Source: MED-G20 sp038108155 (GTDB taxonomy: Bacteria > Bacteroidota > Bacteroidia > Flavobacteriales_D > Parvicellaceae). Taken from it: a stretch of 64,000 nucleotides of DNA. The stretch lies in assembly GCA_038108155.1 (NCBI GenBank), contig JAYNHP010000008.1, positions 1 to 64,000 of the forward strand. The letters are read 5' to 3'. Both the position numbers and the translations under genes were made by a program. Positions 8,229-18,677 of the stretch are shown piece after piece; the stretch's first letter is position 1; the number at the start of each line of letters is the position of its first letter. The notes beneath the pieces are model-generated. The model made no database searches and had not been told where the DNA came from. It was given only the letters and a program-made list of their open reading frames with translations.

Positions 8229-11200
8229 TTATCTAAGTTGAAATCTAAGAGCAAAACCCGCATTTGTATTGGCCGTTGGAAAAGAATTTGAAACATGTGG
8301 AGTATTTACCCTTCTGTCAAAGTAAATCCTTAACATTAGTTGTTTGGTTAAATTATAGTCTCCAGAAAATTGTATAGTTACCGCTGTTTGTCCAGCAGTA
8401 TACTGATTTTGATTTTCTACAATTTTTCTAATAATGGTTTTATTATCTCTTACTGCAACATCTAGCCTCATTCTTAAATCACTTGGGTCCAATGTTTTTC
8501 CAGCAATTTTAATTGGTAGAGATAATTTTCTCCAAGTATATCCCGAACCAAACTTAATTTCACTTCCCTTAATTTCTGTAATTTGATTATTAGATAGACT
8601 AAGGGAAATATTTCTATCTTTTTTTATTTCAAATTTGACAGACATATTGTTAGAAAGAGTTAAATCAACCCCTAATAATGGAGCAAATTGTTCTAAAATA
8701 TTCATAGTCATAATTTGTTTTTGAGAAATGAAATTCCCTGCAATATCAGTTTCAGTTGCATTGCCTTCACTATCCCACTGTCCACTTAAATTGGTAGTAT
8801 AGTTTCCTAATGAAAAATTAGAGCGATAAGCATGGGTAAACGATAACTTTTTAATGTATTTCTTAAATGCTTTTATCTTGCCTAACCCATCAAAAGTAAC
8901 TCTCCAATTGGGCAGTGGAATCCTTTGACTTAAAGGATTTATGTTATTTAAGGTAGGAGTTTCTCCCAAATAAGCACACATAAAGGCACCAATTATTACA
9001 TCTTGCTGCGTACTATCGTATCCCGAATAGTAACCAGTATTTTCTAAATTATTGGATGCATTGGGATTAGACTGAGACATTAGTGAAGATATTTCTGAAC
9101 GGTAGGAAAGTAAGTTCTCCCAAATCTGGTTATTTAAAGTTGTATCGTTCATAACGTCTTGACTAAAAGCCGTCTTCCAAGAAATAGTAGAAGTACTAAA
9201 AGACCCATTGAACTGGTTATTTAATAGTGTAAACATATTGTCGTCTCCAATTCCTAAATTTGAAGTTCTATTCTCCATTAGATTTCTATCTGCTGAAAGG
9301 TCTATTCTTAAGCTTTTAATTGGTTTTATGGATGCTTTAAAAGTCATATTTTCTGTATGGTTAACTGCATATTGAGTACTTATATATTGGTAATTATTAG
9401 TATCTACTAACCAGTTATTTTCAGCTGCATGGTTGGCAAAAATGAAATTAGTTTTATTCCCCAACATATCTCTTTCTTGGTATCCTCCAGCAATAAATTC
9501 CATACCTGGAGCTATCCAATTATCATCCATTCCTAAAATACTGGTATTATTGGCATAGCCGGGAAGCATAATTCCATCATTGGTGTTAAAGGTTGCATTA
9601 ACACTCTTTACAGACATTAAGACTCTAGCAAACTGATCTAATATCTTGGTTTCTTTTTCCTTCTCTTTTTTTTGTTTTTCCCCCTTTTCACCAGTTGGTT
9701 TAGGTTTTGGTTTAGAGCCTCCCTTGGTGGTATTGCTTCTTGCTCTTGACATCCTTGAGTTGCCATATTTTTTATTCACTTTCTTTAGGTAAGGGACTTT
9801 ATTGTAAAGTGTTATAAAATTTAATTTTCCAGACCATGCAATTACTCTGGAATTTTGAATAATATTTCCTACTGAAAGCGTGTCATTATCTAGGGCAAGA
9901 GGAGCTCTAGTCCAGTCAAAATTACCAGTATATCTTGTGGTTAAAGATATCCAGTCTGTTAAAGGAAATTTTTTAAATGGCCATTTAAAAGATACATTAC
10001 CAATATGATTATAGTTCATATTCTCCCCAAACGTTCGTAGACTATTATTGACTAATTCTTGGTCTAACTCGTCTTCATAACCAAATATTCCATAATCAAT
10101 TTTTCCTGGTGTTTCTCTGATAAATGCACCATTGGTAGCCTGTAAATCAAACTTTAAATTCTTAGTAATGTCGTATTTAAAATCATAATTCCTATCCCAA
10201 TTAAACTGTTTTCCAAATTGAGGAACTTCAAAATTTTCTCCTCCAGGGAAATTGTATCTGGTAGAAAAGATGTTGTAAGTTCTGTTCATATTAGACCTAA
10301 CCGCAATTTGTTTTGGTAGTAAGTAAATATTAAAATCTCTTACAAATCTTAGCCACTTTGATTTTCTAATAAATGAGTTTTTTTTGAAGGGTTCAAACGG
10401 TTTTACTTTACTATTGTATAAATAATTTACTGATCCAAGATAGTTTCTTTGAAGGTCTTGACGTATGTTGATATCTCTATGGGACAACTCGGTAAAAGAA
10501 TAGTTTAAACTGAAATTTGAAATATCCCAAGGCAAAGCTATTTTATTGGTGCTTTTTTTAATCTTTTTTTCTTTTACTTTACTAGGCCCTTCTTCCTCTT
10601 CTTTAGTTTCTTCGGTTGAGGAGAGTTTTGAATTAAGTTTTTTTGGAGTGTCTTTTTTTGATGGTCTACTTTTTTTCTTAGTGTCAAACTTAATATTGGT
10701 AAAATTAATTGACTTTCTTTCTGTTAAATCAATTCCATTATAAAATCTTTCATTCCAAAAAATCTCTTCTTCATTAGCCCCCTTTTCAAACAAAAGATCA
10801 GGGCTTAATGGATCGTAAAGAGGTTTTATGACGTTTCTTGAGTAACCTACATACATGGGTAAATTTATTCCAGATTGATCTCCAAAAAATTTGTCCAAAT
10901 TTATCGTGCTTGAGGCATCTACACCATATATAAATTCTTGTTGTCTTTCACTAACACTTTTTTCTATACTTCCAAAACCAGGAGTAGAATAGTTTCCTGA
11001 AACAGCTATATCTGCAAAATCAGCTAAATTTGCAGTCATTCTTCCTATTGCAGCCCAACCACCATTTTCATTGAAATCACTAAGTCTTAACTCATTCACC
11101 CATACTTCTAGACATTTTTCTAAACCATCGTCCGGTTTCCACTGGTTATTTGGATCATTACTTTTAGGATTTCTTACCCCAATCATTATTGTTTTTAACC

Positions 11201-14200
11201 CTTGCAGATTGGGATTTCCAACTACTGTAATATTGGAGCTAGGGTTGTCGGGATCAGATCTTGTAAATCTTTCAAAATTGCTAGATTCAGTAAAGTTTCT
11301 ATTCTTTTTTAAATCTTTTAAATGATTTAAATTAACTGTCATATTGTTTTCTTCTGGCCAGACAGAACTTGCAGCATTATTTCCCCATGGAGAGACTTTA
11401 ATTGGCATTTCATATTCATAATAATTGGAAACAAAATCTGTTCCTAATCTTATAAAGATAGTGGCTTCGTTGTCATTTATTGGGTCTGCACCTGCATTGG
11501 ATTCTCCATGAACAAACATTTGAATTTTATTGTAATTTCTAATGTCTAAATTCACATTTCTGTAAATTGCTCTTGAGTCACCATCTTTCAACCCACAAAC
11601 ATCTAAAACTAAACTCTGCTCGTTTTGCTGCGCTAAGTTTGCAGTTTGATAATTAGTTTCTCTTATAATTCCTTCTGGCAGAACATAATTGATTGGATCT
11701 CTAGTTCCATTGTCTTCTAAGTTAACTGCACTAACATTAAAAAAAGTGTTGGCTTCTTCATTCTGAATGAATTCGCCATTAGACAATAAACTACCCAAAT
11801 ATCTTCTCCATTCTCCCCTGATAAGCTCCAGTCTTGCAAATCGCAGGGTTACATTTTCACTCCATCCATGGAGAAACATTCTTATAAATCTTATGGATCT
11901 AAAATCCTGAATATCATTTACTCTTTTAGAAAATGAGGTTACTGGAACTCTAAATTGGTACCAATAAACTTCTTTTTGAGTATCTGGATCAATGTAGAGA
12001 ACTTTATCGGTAACGAAGTTTTTACCTACTTCCATTTTATTGGGCTTGAAGTCAATTTTATATTGAAAATAGCTCTCAGATTCACTTAGGTTATTATCCA
12101 AGTTTATATCTTCTACATTAGGAAGAGTAGAGGCAGAAGTTGGATACCGGTCTGCATTCATAGTATCTGACATTTCGGATGTTGGTGAATTTCCTTCCGG
12201 ACTATTGTAGTTTTTATATCTATCTCTTATACTTAATTCTTCTTGGTCATAATCGTCATCACGATAATAATTATAATTATCTGCAGATGGATCATTTAAA
12301 AAGTTAGATAGTATATTTTGATCGGAAATATGATTTTGAATTTTGGAAACATAATTATTGAAATAAGACAGTTCCTGATTATCCGACAACCCATCAAACC
12401 CAATATCTTGAAATTGTCTAGAAGATAAATTATTATCAAACGCATTAACAACTACTTGAGTATTCGGAACAACTCCCCAAGAGGTGTATTCCAATTCGCT
12501 AGAATAGGTATCGTAGTCTCCATCTGGGGGAAGGCCGTTTTCAAATGATTTCCTTCCATCTCTTAATAAATCTTCTGAAACATTCCCAAGATTAAAATAA
12601 AACTCGCCTCCTGAGCTATTCTCAGAATCTTCATTGAAAGGGTCCATTACCCAAAACTGAATAAATTCAATATTTGCAGCTTCAAAATCATTAGTTGTTA
12701 ATGTTCTCATGATTCCTCCCCACCTAGTTTCTGGATCATTTAATTCTCCAGTAGAAGGATTAATTCCAGAGGAGTAATTATTGGCTTCTACATCAAAATT
12801 ATAGGGTCCCCTTTCTTTAGGATAGTAAGAAATATCAAAAACTGGAATATTGGTTAACTGTCCAGTCCCTAATTGTTTATTTGGAAAAACCTCATCAACA
12901 AGTACTTGTCTCATAAGGTGGTTATCTTGAAAAGCAGACCCTTTAATATGACTTGGAGTTAAAGAAGAAGTTTTACTGTGAAATAATGGATCAATTACAT
13001 ACCAAGAAAACTTTGCTCTATTTTTTCCATAATTTATGTCGTTGTATAAAGATGCCTCTGGAAACATGTCTGGTTGTCCTTGAGGAACAGAGGCTAAAAC
13101 CCAATTATTTATAGTTCTAATGTCTATTGCGCTTTGACTTCCCTCAAAATCATCAATGTAAGAAGATCCATTTTCTTCAGTAATGTCAATAGCTTTGTTG
13201 TGGCCTGGAATTAAGGCAGCTAATTCTCCAGAAAAATTAACCATAGATTTTTTCTTGGTTTCAATAAATGGAAGCATATCTACCAATTTAGTTAAGGCAG
13301 GAACTTCTTTTCTAAAGCCTCCATCCAATCCAAGCATTGTATTTGAAATTGGTTCGTCACCAGCGTTAACTTTTGGAGTAAGAGGTCTTTCTTTTAATTT
13401 GAGAATTGTTGCGCCAATATTGGCATCCTTATTTATTTTATAGTCTAAATGAGTCCCAAGAAGTGTTTTCATTTGAACACTAAATAAAGAATTGCTCTCT
13501 AAGGAAATCTTAATTGGAGTACCAGAACTTAATATTCCATCGTCTAAAATTTTTACCCTTCCTAAATTATAATCTACCATATATTGAGATCCCTCAATTA
13601 AAATTTGACCACCTGCAGTAACTACGACTGATCCTTGTGGGATATTCATTGCATTTAAAGAAATTTCAGAGCTAACCGACGACTGATAACTTCCTTTTAT
13701 TTTAAACCTATTGATTTCTGGCAGTTGCTGTGCAGCAGTTTTGGTACTATCGTACAATTGAGTAAAAGCTACTTTATCTATTATAGTAGTTGAAATTCCC
13801 TCATTTAGCATTTTTTGTTTTAATGTTTTTCCAAAAGGTTCTACAGTAGTAAAATACAACCTCCCATTTCTAGGATTTATAGTTCCTCCATTGGGAATTT
13901 TACCTTGATTAGCAGTTATAGGAACAAAATCAAATAATCCATCTTGGTACATCTGTTGCTGTTGATTCAATCTATCCAAATCCAATAGTTGAATTAAAAG
14001 TTTATCATCTACACCAGTCTTGGGAATGTAATTAATATCAATTGATGTTAGAGGGTTATTATACCAAATATCCAATCTAAAATTATTTGGATCAACTTGA
14101 TACGCCCCAAGAGAATAGACATTTTTCATCATTAAATCCCAAAGCTTTTTCTTTGGGTTTCTAATGGTAGATTTTAGCAACTTTAAAAATAAAGCATTTT

Positions 14201-15653
14201 GTCCTGCTACTCCATCTGTAGAAAGTTCTCCAACTTGGTAAGTTTTTCCAGCATAGGTATATTGATAAGAGACCCCTAAAACTTGATCGTTATTCAAAGA
14301 CTGATTTAAAGAAATAAAACCCAAAACTGAATTATAAGTAAACTCATTTGGAGAAAGCATTCTAGCGTTTTCAACCTTTTCAAATTCTATTCCTTGTTCC
14401 ATATTGTAACTTGGCCCTGAGAGTTCGTTACTAGCATTTACATAATTTCTAATATTTGAGTTGGAGCTTATATTACTGTAGAGAGCATTGTGGGCATTAT
14501 CAGGAACTGTAAAGGGCCCTGAATTCCATAATTGATTTTCTAAATTATTGGCGTTTGGTTCCCCCAAATCAGTAAAACACAAAATATTTCTTGTGTTTTG
14601 AACAGAGTTATTTCTATTAGTAACCCAAACTTCTATTCTTTGAATTTGAACACCAGATGTAATCAAAGGTAGAGTTCTCATTGACTGGTCGTAGCTATCT
14701 CTATAGTAAAAACTTAGAAAAAAATGACGGTTTTCTTCGTAATTGTCTGCATTAATCTCAAATTCATTTAGTTGAGCTCCTCCAGAGACTTCAATTTCTT
14801 TTTTCTGTCCTTTTTGCTGAGACAATACAGTGGTTGCAGTGAGTTTTCCAAATTTTAACTCTGATTTAATTCCAAATAAACTTTGACTTCCTGAAATCAA
14901 TGTGCTATTTAATGGTAGAGTAACATTCCCTGCTTCTAATTTTTGTAAAATATCGTCTTCTTTTCCAGAATAATCCAAATTCAATTGGTTGTCAAAATCA
15001 AAAGTAGCTTCTGTATTATAATTAAATCCTAAATCCATTAAATCACCGATTTTCCCTGTGAGATTCATTTGTATTTTTTGGTCAAAATTGAAAACAGTCA
15101 TCTTTCTGTTTCTTTCAGGAAGAACTGGATTATCCGTTCGTGAAGTATTAAGTCCAAAACTTAATTCTGCAGAGCCTTGAGGCCTAATTTCGACAAAGTC
15201 ACTTCCAAAAATCTTCTTAGCTGGTGGTTCATTAATTTTAATCTCATCTTCTACAGTTTTATATTTATAGTCTGACATTTCGTCCAAATTCTTTTTCCAA
15301 AAATCAGTCATGGACTTTTCGTGTTGCATCTTTAAATAATCGTTTAACGAAACTTCACTTGATGGTCTAAAATTAAGAGAATCACCAAGTAAAGAATTAA
15401 ATATGTATTGACCAGTATGAGGATTGTACTGAACATTGTTTTGAATATTCAAAGGAAGTTGAAAATCTATTAATCCTAGTGAAAAGTTGGTGGGGTCTAA
15501 AGGGTCATTTATTGGAAATATTAAATCTATTTCCGGAGAATCTAGTGCTATGGCAGGGGCATAAGGATATTGTTTGGCTTCGATCTTTAGTCCTATTAGA
15601 ACAACCAAAACAATTAATAAAACTGCTTTACTTTTAAAAAAAATATTTAACAA
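8229..15653 (-). CDS. sprA: type IX secretion system outer-membrane translocon SprA (Sov)
   Basis: A 2474-residue protein, the size expected of SprA/Sov, the giant outer-membrane barrel through which T9SS cargo leaves the cell. It has a signal peptide at 1-27 (hydrophobic core VLLIVLVVLIGL) and ends in a strand-like tail with final aromatic-rich residues (NAGFALRFQLR). SprA works with PorV, Plug and the GldKLMN motor. Two lysine-rich low-complexity inserts are visible at about 1655-1700 and 1960-2005. It lies 9 bases downstream of ruvA, and the maeB-ruvA-sprA-gcvH order is one I associate with Bacteroidota. The gene is intact. Identification rests on length, composition, neighbours and recognisable family segments. 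Confidence 0.95.
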   Translation of the reverse strand: MLNIFFKSKAVLLIVLVVLIGLKIEAKQYPYAPAIALDSPEIDLIFPINDPLDPTNFSLGLIDFQLPLNIQNNVQYNPHTGQYIFNSLLGDSLNFRPSSEVSLNDYLKMQHEKSMTDFWKKNLDEMSDYKYKTVEDEIKINEPPAKKIFGSDFVEIRPQGSAELSFGLNTSRTDNPVLPERNRKMTVFNFDQKIQMNLTGKIGDLMDLGFNYNTEATFDFDNQLNLDYSGKEDDILQKLEAGNVTLPLNSTLISGSQSLFGIKSELKFGKLTATTVLSQQKGQKKEIEVSGGAQLNEFEINADNYEENRHFFLSFYYRDSYDQSMRTLPLITSGVQIQRIEVWVTNRNNSVQNTRNILCFTDLGEPNANNLENQLWNSGPFTVPDNAHNALYSNISSNSNIRNYVNASNELSGPSYNMEQGIEFEKVENARMLSPNEFTYNSVLGFISLNQSLNNDQVLGVSYQYTYAGKTYQVGELSTDGVAGQNALFLKLLKSTIRNPKKKLWDLMMKNVYSLGAYQVDPNNFRLDIWYNNPLTSIDINYIPKTGVDDKLLIQLLDLDRLNQQQQMYQDGLFDFVPITANQGKIPNGGTINPRNGRLYFTTVEPFGKTLKQKMLNEGISTTIIDKVAFTQLYDSTKTAAQQLPEINRFKIKGSYQSSVSSEISLNAMNIPQGSVVVTAGGQILIEGSQYMVDYNLGRVKILDDGILSSGTPIKISLESNSLFSVQMKTLLGTHLDYKINKDANIGATILKLKERPLTPKVNAGDEPISNTMLGLDGGFRKEVPALTKLVDMLPFIETKKKSMVNFSGELAALIPGHNKAIDITEENGSSYIDDFEGSQSAIDIRTINNWVLASVPQGQPDMFPEASLYNDINYGKNRAKFSWYVIDPLFHSKTSSLTPSHIKGSAFQDNHLMRQVLVDEVFPNKQLGTGQLTNIPVFDISYYPKERGPYNFDVEANNYSSGINPSTGELNDPETRWGGIMRTLTTNDFEAANIEFIQFWVMDPFNEDSENSSGGEFYFNLGNVSEDLLRDGRKSFENGLPPDGDYDTYSSELEYTSWGVVPNTQVVVNAFDNNLSSRQFQDIGFDGLSDNQELSYFNNYVSKIQNHISDQNILSNFLNDPSADNYNYYRDDDYDQEELSIRDRYKNYNSPEGNSPTSEMSDTMNADRYPTSASTLPNVEDINLDNNLSESESYFQYKIDFKPNKMEVGKNFVTDKVLYIDPDTQKEVYWYQFRVPVTSFSKRVNDIQDFRSIRFIRMFLHGWSENVTLRFARLELIRGEWRRYLGSLLSNGEFIQNEEANTFFNVSAVNLEDNGTRDPINYVLPEGIIRETNYQTANLAQQNEQSLVLDVCGLKDGDSRAIYRNVNLDIRNYNKIQMFVHGESNAGADPINDNEATIFIRLGTDFVSNYYEYEMPIKVSPWGNNAASSVWPEENNMTVNLNHLKDLKKNRNFTESSNFERFTRSDPDNPSSNITVVGNPNLQGLKTIMIGVRNPKSNDPNNQWKPDDGLEKCLEVWVNELRLSDFNENGGWAAIGRMTANLADFADIAVSGNYSTPGFGSIEKSVSERQQEFIYGVDASSTINLDKFFGDQSGINLPMYVGYSRNVIKPLYDPLSPDLLFEKGANEEEIFWNERFYNGIDLTERKSINFTNIKFDTKKKSRPSKKDTPKKLNSKLSSTEETKEEEEGPSKVKEKKIKKSTNKIALPWDISNFSLNYSFTELSHRDINIRQDLQRNYLGSVNYLYNSKVKPFEPFKKNSFIRKSKWLRFVRDFNIYLLPKQIAVRSNMNRTYNIFSTRYNFPGGENFEVPQFGKQFNWDRNYDFKYDITKNLKFDLQATNGAFIRETPGKIDYGIFGYEDELDQELVNNSLRTFGENMNYNHIGNVSFKWPFKKFPLTDWISLTTRYTGNFDWTRAPLALDNDTLSVGNIIQNSRVIAWSGKLNFITLYNKVPYLKKVNKKYGNSRMSRARSNTTKGGSKPKPKPTGEKGEKQKKEKEKETKILDQFARVLMSVKSVNATFNTNDGIMLPGYANNTSILGMDDNWIAPGMEFIAGGYQERDMLGNKTNFIFANHAAENNWLVDTNNYQYISTQYAVNHTENMTFKASIKPIKSLRIDLSADRNLMENRTSNLGIGDDNMFTLLNNQFNGSFSTSTISWKTAFSQDVMNDTTLNNQIWENLLSYRSEISSLMSQSNPNASNNLENTGYYSGYDSTQQDVIIGAFMCAYLGETPTLNNINPLSQRIPLPNWRVTFDGLGKIKAFKKYIKKLSFTHAYRSNFSLGNYTTNLSGQWDSEGNATETDIAGNFISQKQIMTMNILEQFAPLLGVDLTLSNNMSVKFEIKKDRNISLSLSNNQITEIKGSEIKFGSGYTWRKLSLPIKIAGKTLDPSDLRMRLDVAVRDNKTIIRKIVENQNQYTAGQTAVTIQFSGDYNLTKQLMLRIYFDRRVNTPHVSNSFPTANTNAGFALRFQLR

Positions 15654-15662
15654 TGTGTCTTT

Positions 15663-16244
15663 TTAAACAGCTTTAAGTGTCATTTTAATAAGCTCTTCAA
15701 CTGAGGAAACATCATTATTTTTTAATATCTCATCAATTGTATTAGAAGCTTTTTTCTTATCAATACCCAAAACTACCAATGCAGATAACGCTTCATTTTT
15801 ATAGGTATTGCCTTGAGGAGATAAAAAATCACTATTCGATTCTATTTTATCTAGCTTACCCTTCAGGTCTACAATTATTCTTTGCGCAGACTTTAGGCCA
15901 ATACCCTTTACACTTTTAAAAGCATTTACGTCGCTTTGATCTACTGCTTGAGCAACATCAGCTGGTTTCATTGACGACAATATCATTAAAGCAGTACTTG
16001 CACCAACTCCAGAAACATTGATTAGTTCTCTAAACATCATTCTCTCCTCTTCTTCTGAAAATCCAAATAAAATATGTGCGTCCTCTCTAACAATTAGGTG
16101 ACTAAATAGTCTTAATTTTCCCTTTGATGGAAGTTCGTCATAAGTGTTCAAAGAAATATTTAGCATATAGCCAACCCCATTTACATCAATTACTACATGG
16201 GTTGGTGTTTTTGATTCTAAAATTCCTTCAATATGCGCTATCAT
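15663..16244 (-). CDS. ruvA: Holliday junction DNA helicase subunit RuvA
   Basis: A 193-residue protein starting MIAHIEGILESKTPTHVVID, the RuvA OB-fold N-terminus. Two helix-hairpin-helix segments follow (GVGASTALMIL around 78-88 and GIGLKSAQRIIVDLKGKL around 112-130). A short C-terminal domain that contacts RuvB completes it. It binds four-way junctions and directs RuvB-driven branch migration. The partner ruvB lies 15 kb away in this window. It is 2 bases downstream of maeB and 9 bases upstream of sprA, likely co-transcribed. Confidence 0.96.
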   Translation of the reverse strand: MIAHIEGILESKTPTHVVIDVNGVGYMLNISLNTYDELPSKGKLRLFSHLIVREDAHILFGFSEEEERMMFRELINVSGVGASTALMILSSMKPADVAQAVDQSDVNAFKSVKGIGLKSAQRIIVDLKGKLDKIESNSDFLSPQGNTYKNEALSALVVLGIDKKKASNTIDEILKNNDVSSVEELIKMTLKAV

Positions 16245-16246
16245 AA

Positions 16247-18517
16247 TTATTTACGGTTTTGAACATCTACTACTCCTAGAGTAATCATATTTAATATCTC
16301 TCTTACTGAAGACCCAATTTGAAGAACATGAACTGGTCTTTTCATGCCTAGTAATACAGGCCCAATGGCTTCTCTATCTCCCATTTCTTTAACCAACTTA
16401 TATGCGATATTACCAGCACTTAAATTTGGAAAGATTAAAGTATTGGCACTTTGATTTGAAAGTAAAGAAAAAGGGAAAAAATCGTTAATCAACTCATTAT
16501 TAACTGCAAAGTTTGCTTGTAATTCTCCATCTACAACTAACCCAGGATGCTTCTCATGCAAAATTTTAGTGGCTTCTCTCATTTTAATAGCATCTGGCCC
16601 TTCATTAGATCCAAAATTTGAGTAACTCAACATAGCAATTTTAGGATTTATTTTGTATTGTTTTACAGTCCTAGCTACCAAAAGAGTAATATCCACAATC
16701 TCTTCTACAGTTGGATCAATATTGACGGTAGTATCTGCAAAAAACATTGGTCCATCTTTACTTATTAAAATATACATTCCAGCTATTTTGTTGAGTCCTT
16801 TTTCTACACCTATAACTCTCAAAGCAGGACGAATTGAATCTTTATAGCTTCTTGTTAGTCCAGAAATCATTACATCTGCCATACCTGTTTCTACCATTGC
16901 AGCTGCAAAATAATTCCTTTCCCTCATTAATTTTTTTGCTTCATAAAAGGTTAGTCCTCTTCGCTTTCTCTTTTTATGCAAAATTTCTGCAAATATTTCT
17001 CTATGTTTTAATTCGCTTTCATTTCGTGGATCAATAATTTCGCAATTAGATAAGTCTAAATTGTATTCATCAATTATTTTTTGAATACTGTGTTTCTTCC
17101 CAAGTAAAATTGGAATTGCAATCCCTTCTTCCAAAGCCATCGCCGCAGCTTTTAAAATTTTGTAATGGTCAGCTTCTGCAAAAACTACTTTTTTGGGACT
17201 TATTTTAGCTTTAGAAGTTAAATTTCTAATGAATTTATTATCCAGACCTAGACGTTGCATTAGTTCTAACTCATATTTTTTCCAATCCTTAATTGGCTCT
17301 TTAGCGACTCCAGACTCTATAGCGGCTTTTGCTACAGCAGGAGCAACCCAGTAAATTAATCTTGGGTCTAGAGGTTTTGGAATGATTTGCGTGCGTCCAA
17401 ATGAAATGATTTTAGCATCATAAGCCTCATTAACTTCGTCTGGGACTGGTTCCTTAGCCAACTTTGCAATTGCCTTAACTGCTGCGAGTTTCATTTCCTC
17501 ATTAATCTTTGTAGCTCTGACGTCTAATGCCCCTCTAAAAATATATGGAAATCCAAGTACGTTGTTTACTTGATTTGGATGATCGGATCTACCGGTAGCC
17601 ATTATTACATCGTCTCTTGTTTCTAAAGCAAGATCGTATTCAATTTCCGGGTTAGGATTTGCTAAGGCAAAAACTATTGGGTTTTTTGCCATACTCTTTA
17701 TCATATTGGGTTGAACAATTCCGCCTTTAGAAAGACCTAAAAAAACATCTGCATTTACAAATGCTTTCTCTAAGGAAATATCTTTGCTTTTCTGTACAAA
17801 TAACTTTTTATTTTCATCTAAATCATTTCTTTTTGAGTGAATTAATCCCTTAGAGTCAAACATGAAAACATTTTCTTTTTTAACTCCTAAAGAAAGATAC
17901 AGCTTTACACAGGACTGAGCAGAGGCACCTGCTCCACTTACTACAACTTTAACTTTTTCAATTTTTTTATCTGCAATTTCCAGAGCATTTAAAAGTGCTG
18001 CAGATGAAATAATTGCTGTCCCATGTTGATCGTCATGCATCACAGGAATGTCTAATTCATTTTTTAAGCGCTCTTCAATCTTAAAAGCTTCTGGCGCCTT
18101 AATATCTTCTAAATTAATTCCTCCAAATGTTGGGGAAATTGCTTTGACGGTATCTATAAATTTATCAACATTTGTTTCATTGATTTCAATATCAAATACA
18201 TCAATATCAGCAAATATTTTAAATAATAATCCTTTTCCTTCCATTACTGGTTTTGAAGCTTCTGCTCCAATATCTCCCAGCCCTAAAACGGCAGTACCAT
18301 TAGAAATTACAGCAACCAAGTTTCCTTTTGCGGTGTACTTATATACTTTGTCTTGGTCTTTATTAATTGCAAGACATGGTTCTGCAACACCTGGAGAGTA
18401 TGCCAACGATAAGTCTCTTTGTGAAGAATATGGTTTTGTTGGAATCACCTCAATTTTACCTTTTCTTCCAGAACTGTGGTAATCTAGAGCATCTTTTTTG
18501 GATTGTTTTTCTGACAT
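16247..18517 (-). CDS. maeB: NADP-dependent malic enzyme with phosphotransacetylase-like domain
   Basis: A 756-residue MaeB-type enzyme that decarboxylates malate to pyruvate. The N-terminal malic-enzyme part (about 1-430) contains SLAYSPGVAEPC, MHDDQHGTAIIS and the nucleotide-binding VVVSGAGASAQSC; the C-terminal part (about 440-756) resembles phosphotransacetylase and is usually regulatory, responding to acetyl-CoA. The ATG at 18517 (MSEKQSKKDAL) is preferred over one 30 bases upstream because the additional residues are not family-like. First gene of the run maeB-ruvA-sprA-gcvH-tonB. The 160 bases upstream contain no other gene I can support. Confidence 0.94.
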   Translation of the reverse strand: MSEKQSKKDALDYHSSGRKGKIEVIPTKPYSSQRDLSLAYSPGVAEPCLAINKDQDKVYKYTAKGNLVAVISNGTAVLGLGDIGAEASKPVMEGKGLLFKIFADIDVFDIEINETNVDKFIDTVKAISPTFGGINLEDIKAPEAFKIEERLKNELDIPVMHDDQHGTAIISSAALLNALEIADKKIEKVKVVVSGAGASAQSCVKLYLSLGVKKENVFMFDSKGLIHSKRNDLDENKKLFVQKSKDISLEKAFVNADVFLGLSKGGIVQPNMIKSMAKNPIVFALANPNPEIEYDLALETRDDVIMATGRSDHPNQVNNVLGFPYIFRGALDVRATKINEEMKLAAVKAIAKLAKEPVPDEVNEAYDAKIISFGRTQIIPKPLDPRLIYWVAPAVAKAAIESGVAKEPIKDWKKYELELMQRLGLDNKFIRNLTSKAKISPKKVVFAEADHYKILKAAAMALEEGIAIPILLGKKHSIQKIIDEYNLDLSNCEIIDPRNESELKHREIFAEILHKKRKRRGLTFYEAKKLMRERNYFAAAMVETGMADVMISGLTRSYKDSIRPALRVIGVEKGLNKIAGMYILISKDGPMFFADTTVNIDPTVEEIVDITLLVARTVKQYKINPKIAMLSYSNFGSNEGPDAIKMREATKILHEKHPGLVVDGELQANFAVNNELINDFFPFSLLSNQSANTLIFPNLSAGNIAYKLVKEMGDREAIGPVLLGMKRPVHVLQIGSSVREILNMITLGVVDVQNRK

Positions 18518-18677
18518 AAGTCCAATATTATTGGCTAATTTAAACAACTGTAAACAATACGATACACAAATTCTTACTAATTGTATAACAAATTGTTGTT
18601 AATGAAAAAGATAGTTTATTAGTAGAATTAGAAAAATAGCTGAAAGAATAAGATTTATGTTCTAATAAAATTAAAAA

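Noticed and set aside
10546..11325. Plus-strand open frames opposite sprA
   Set aside because: Antisense shadows of SprA low-complexity and barrel segments; no family features.
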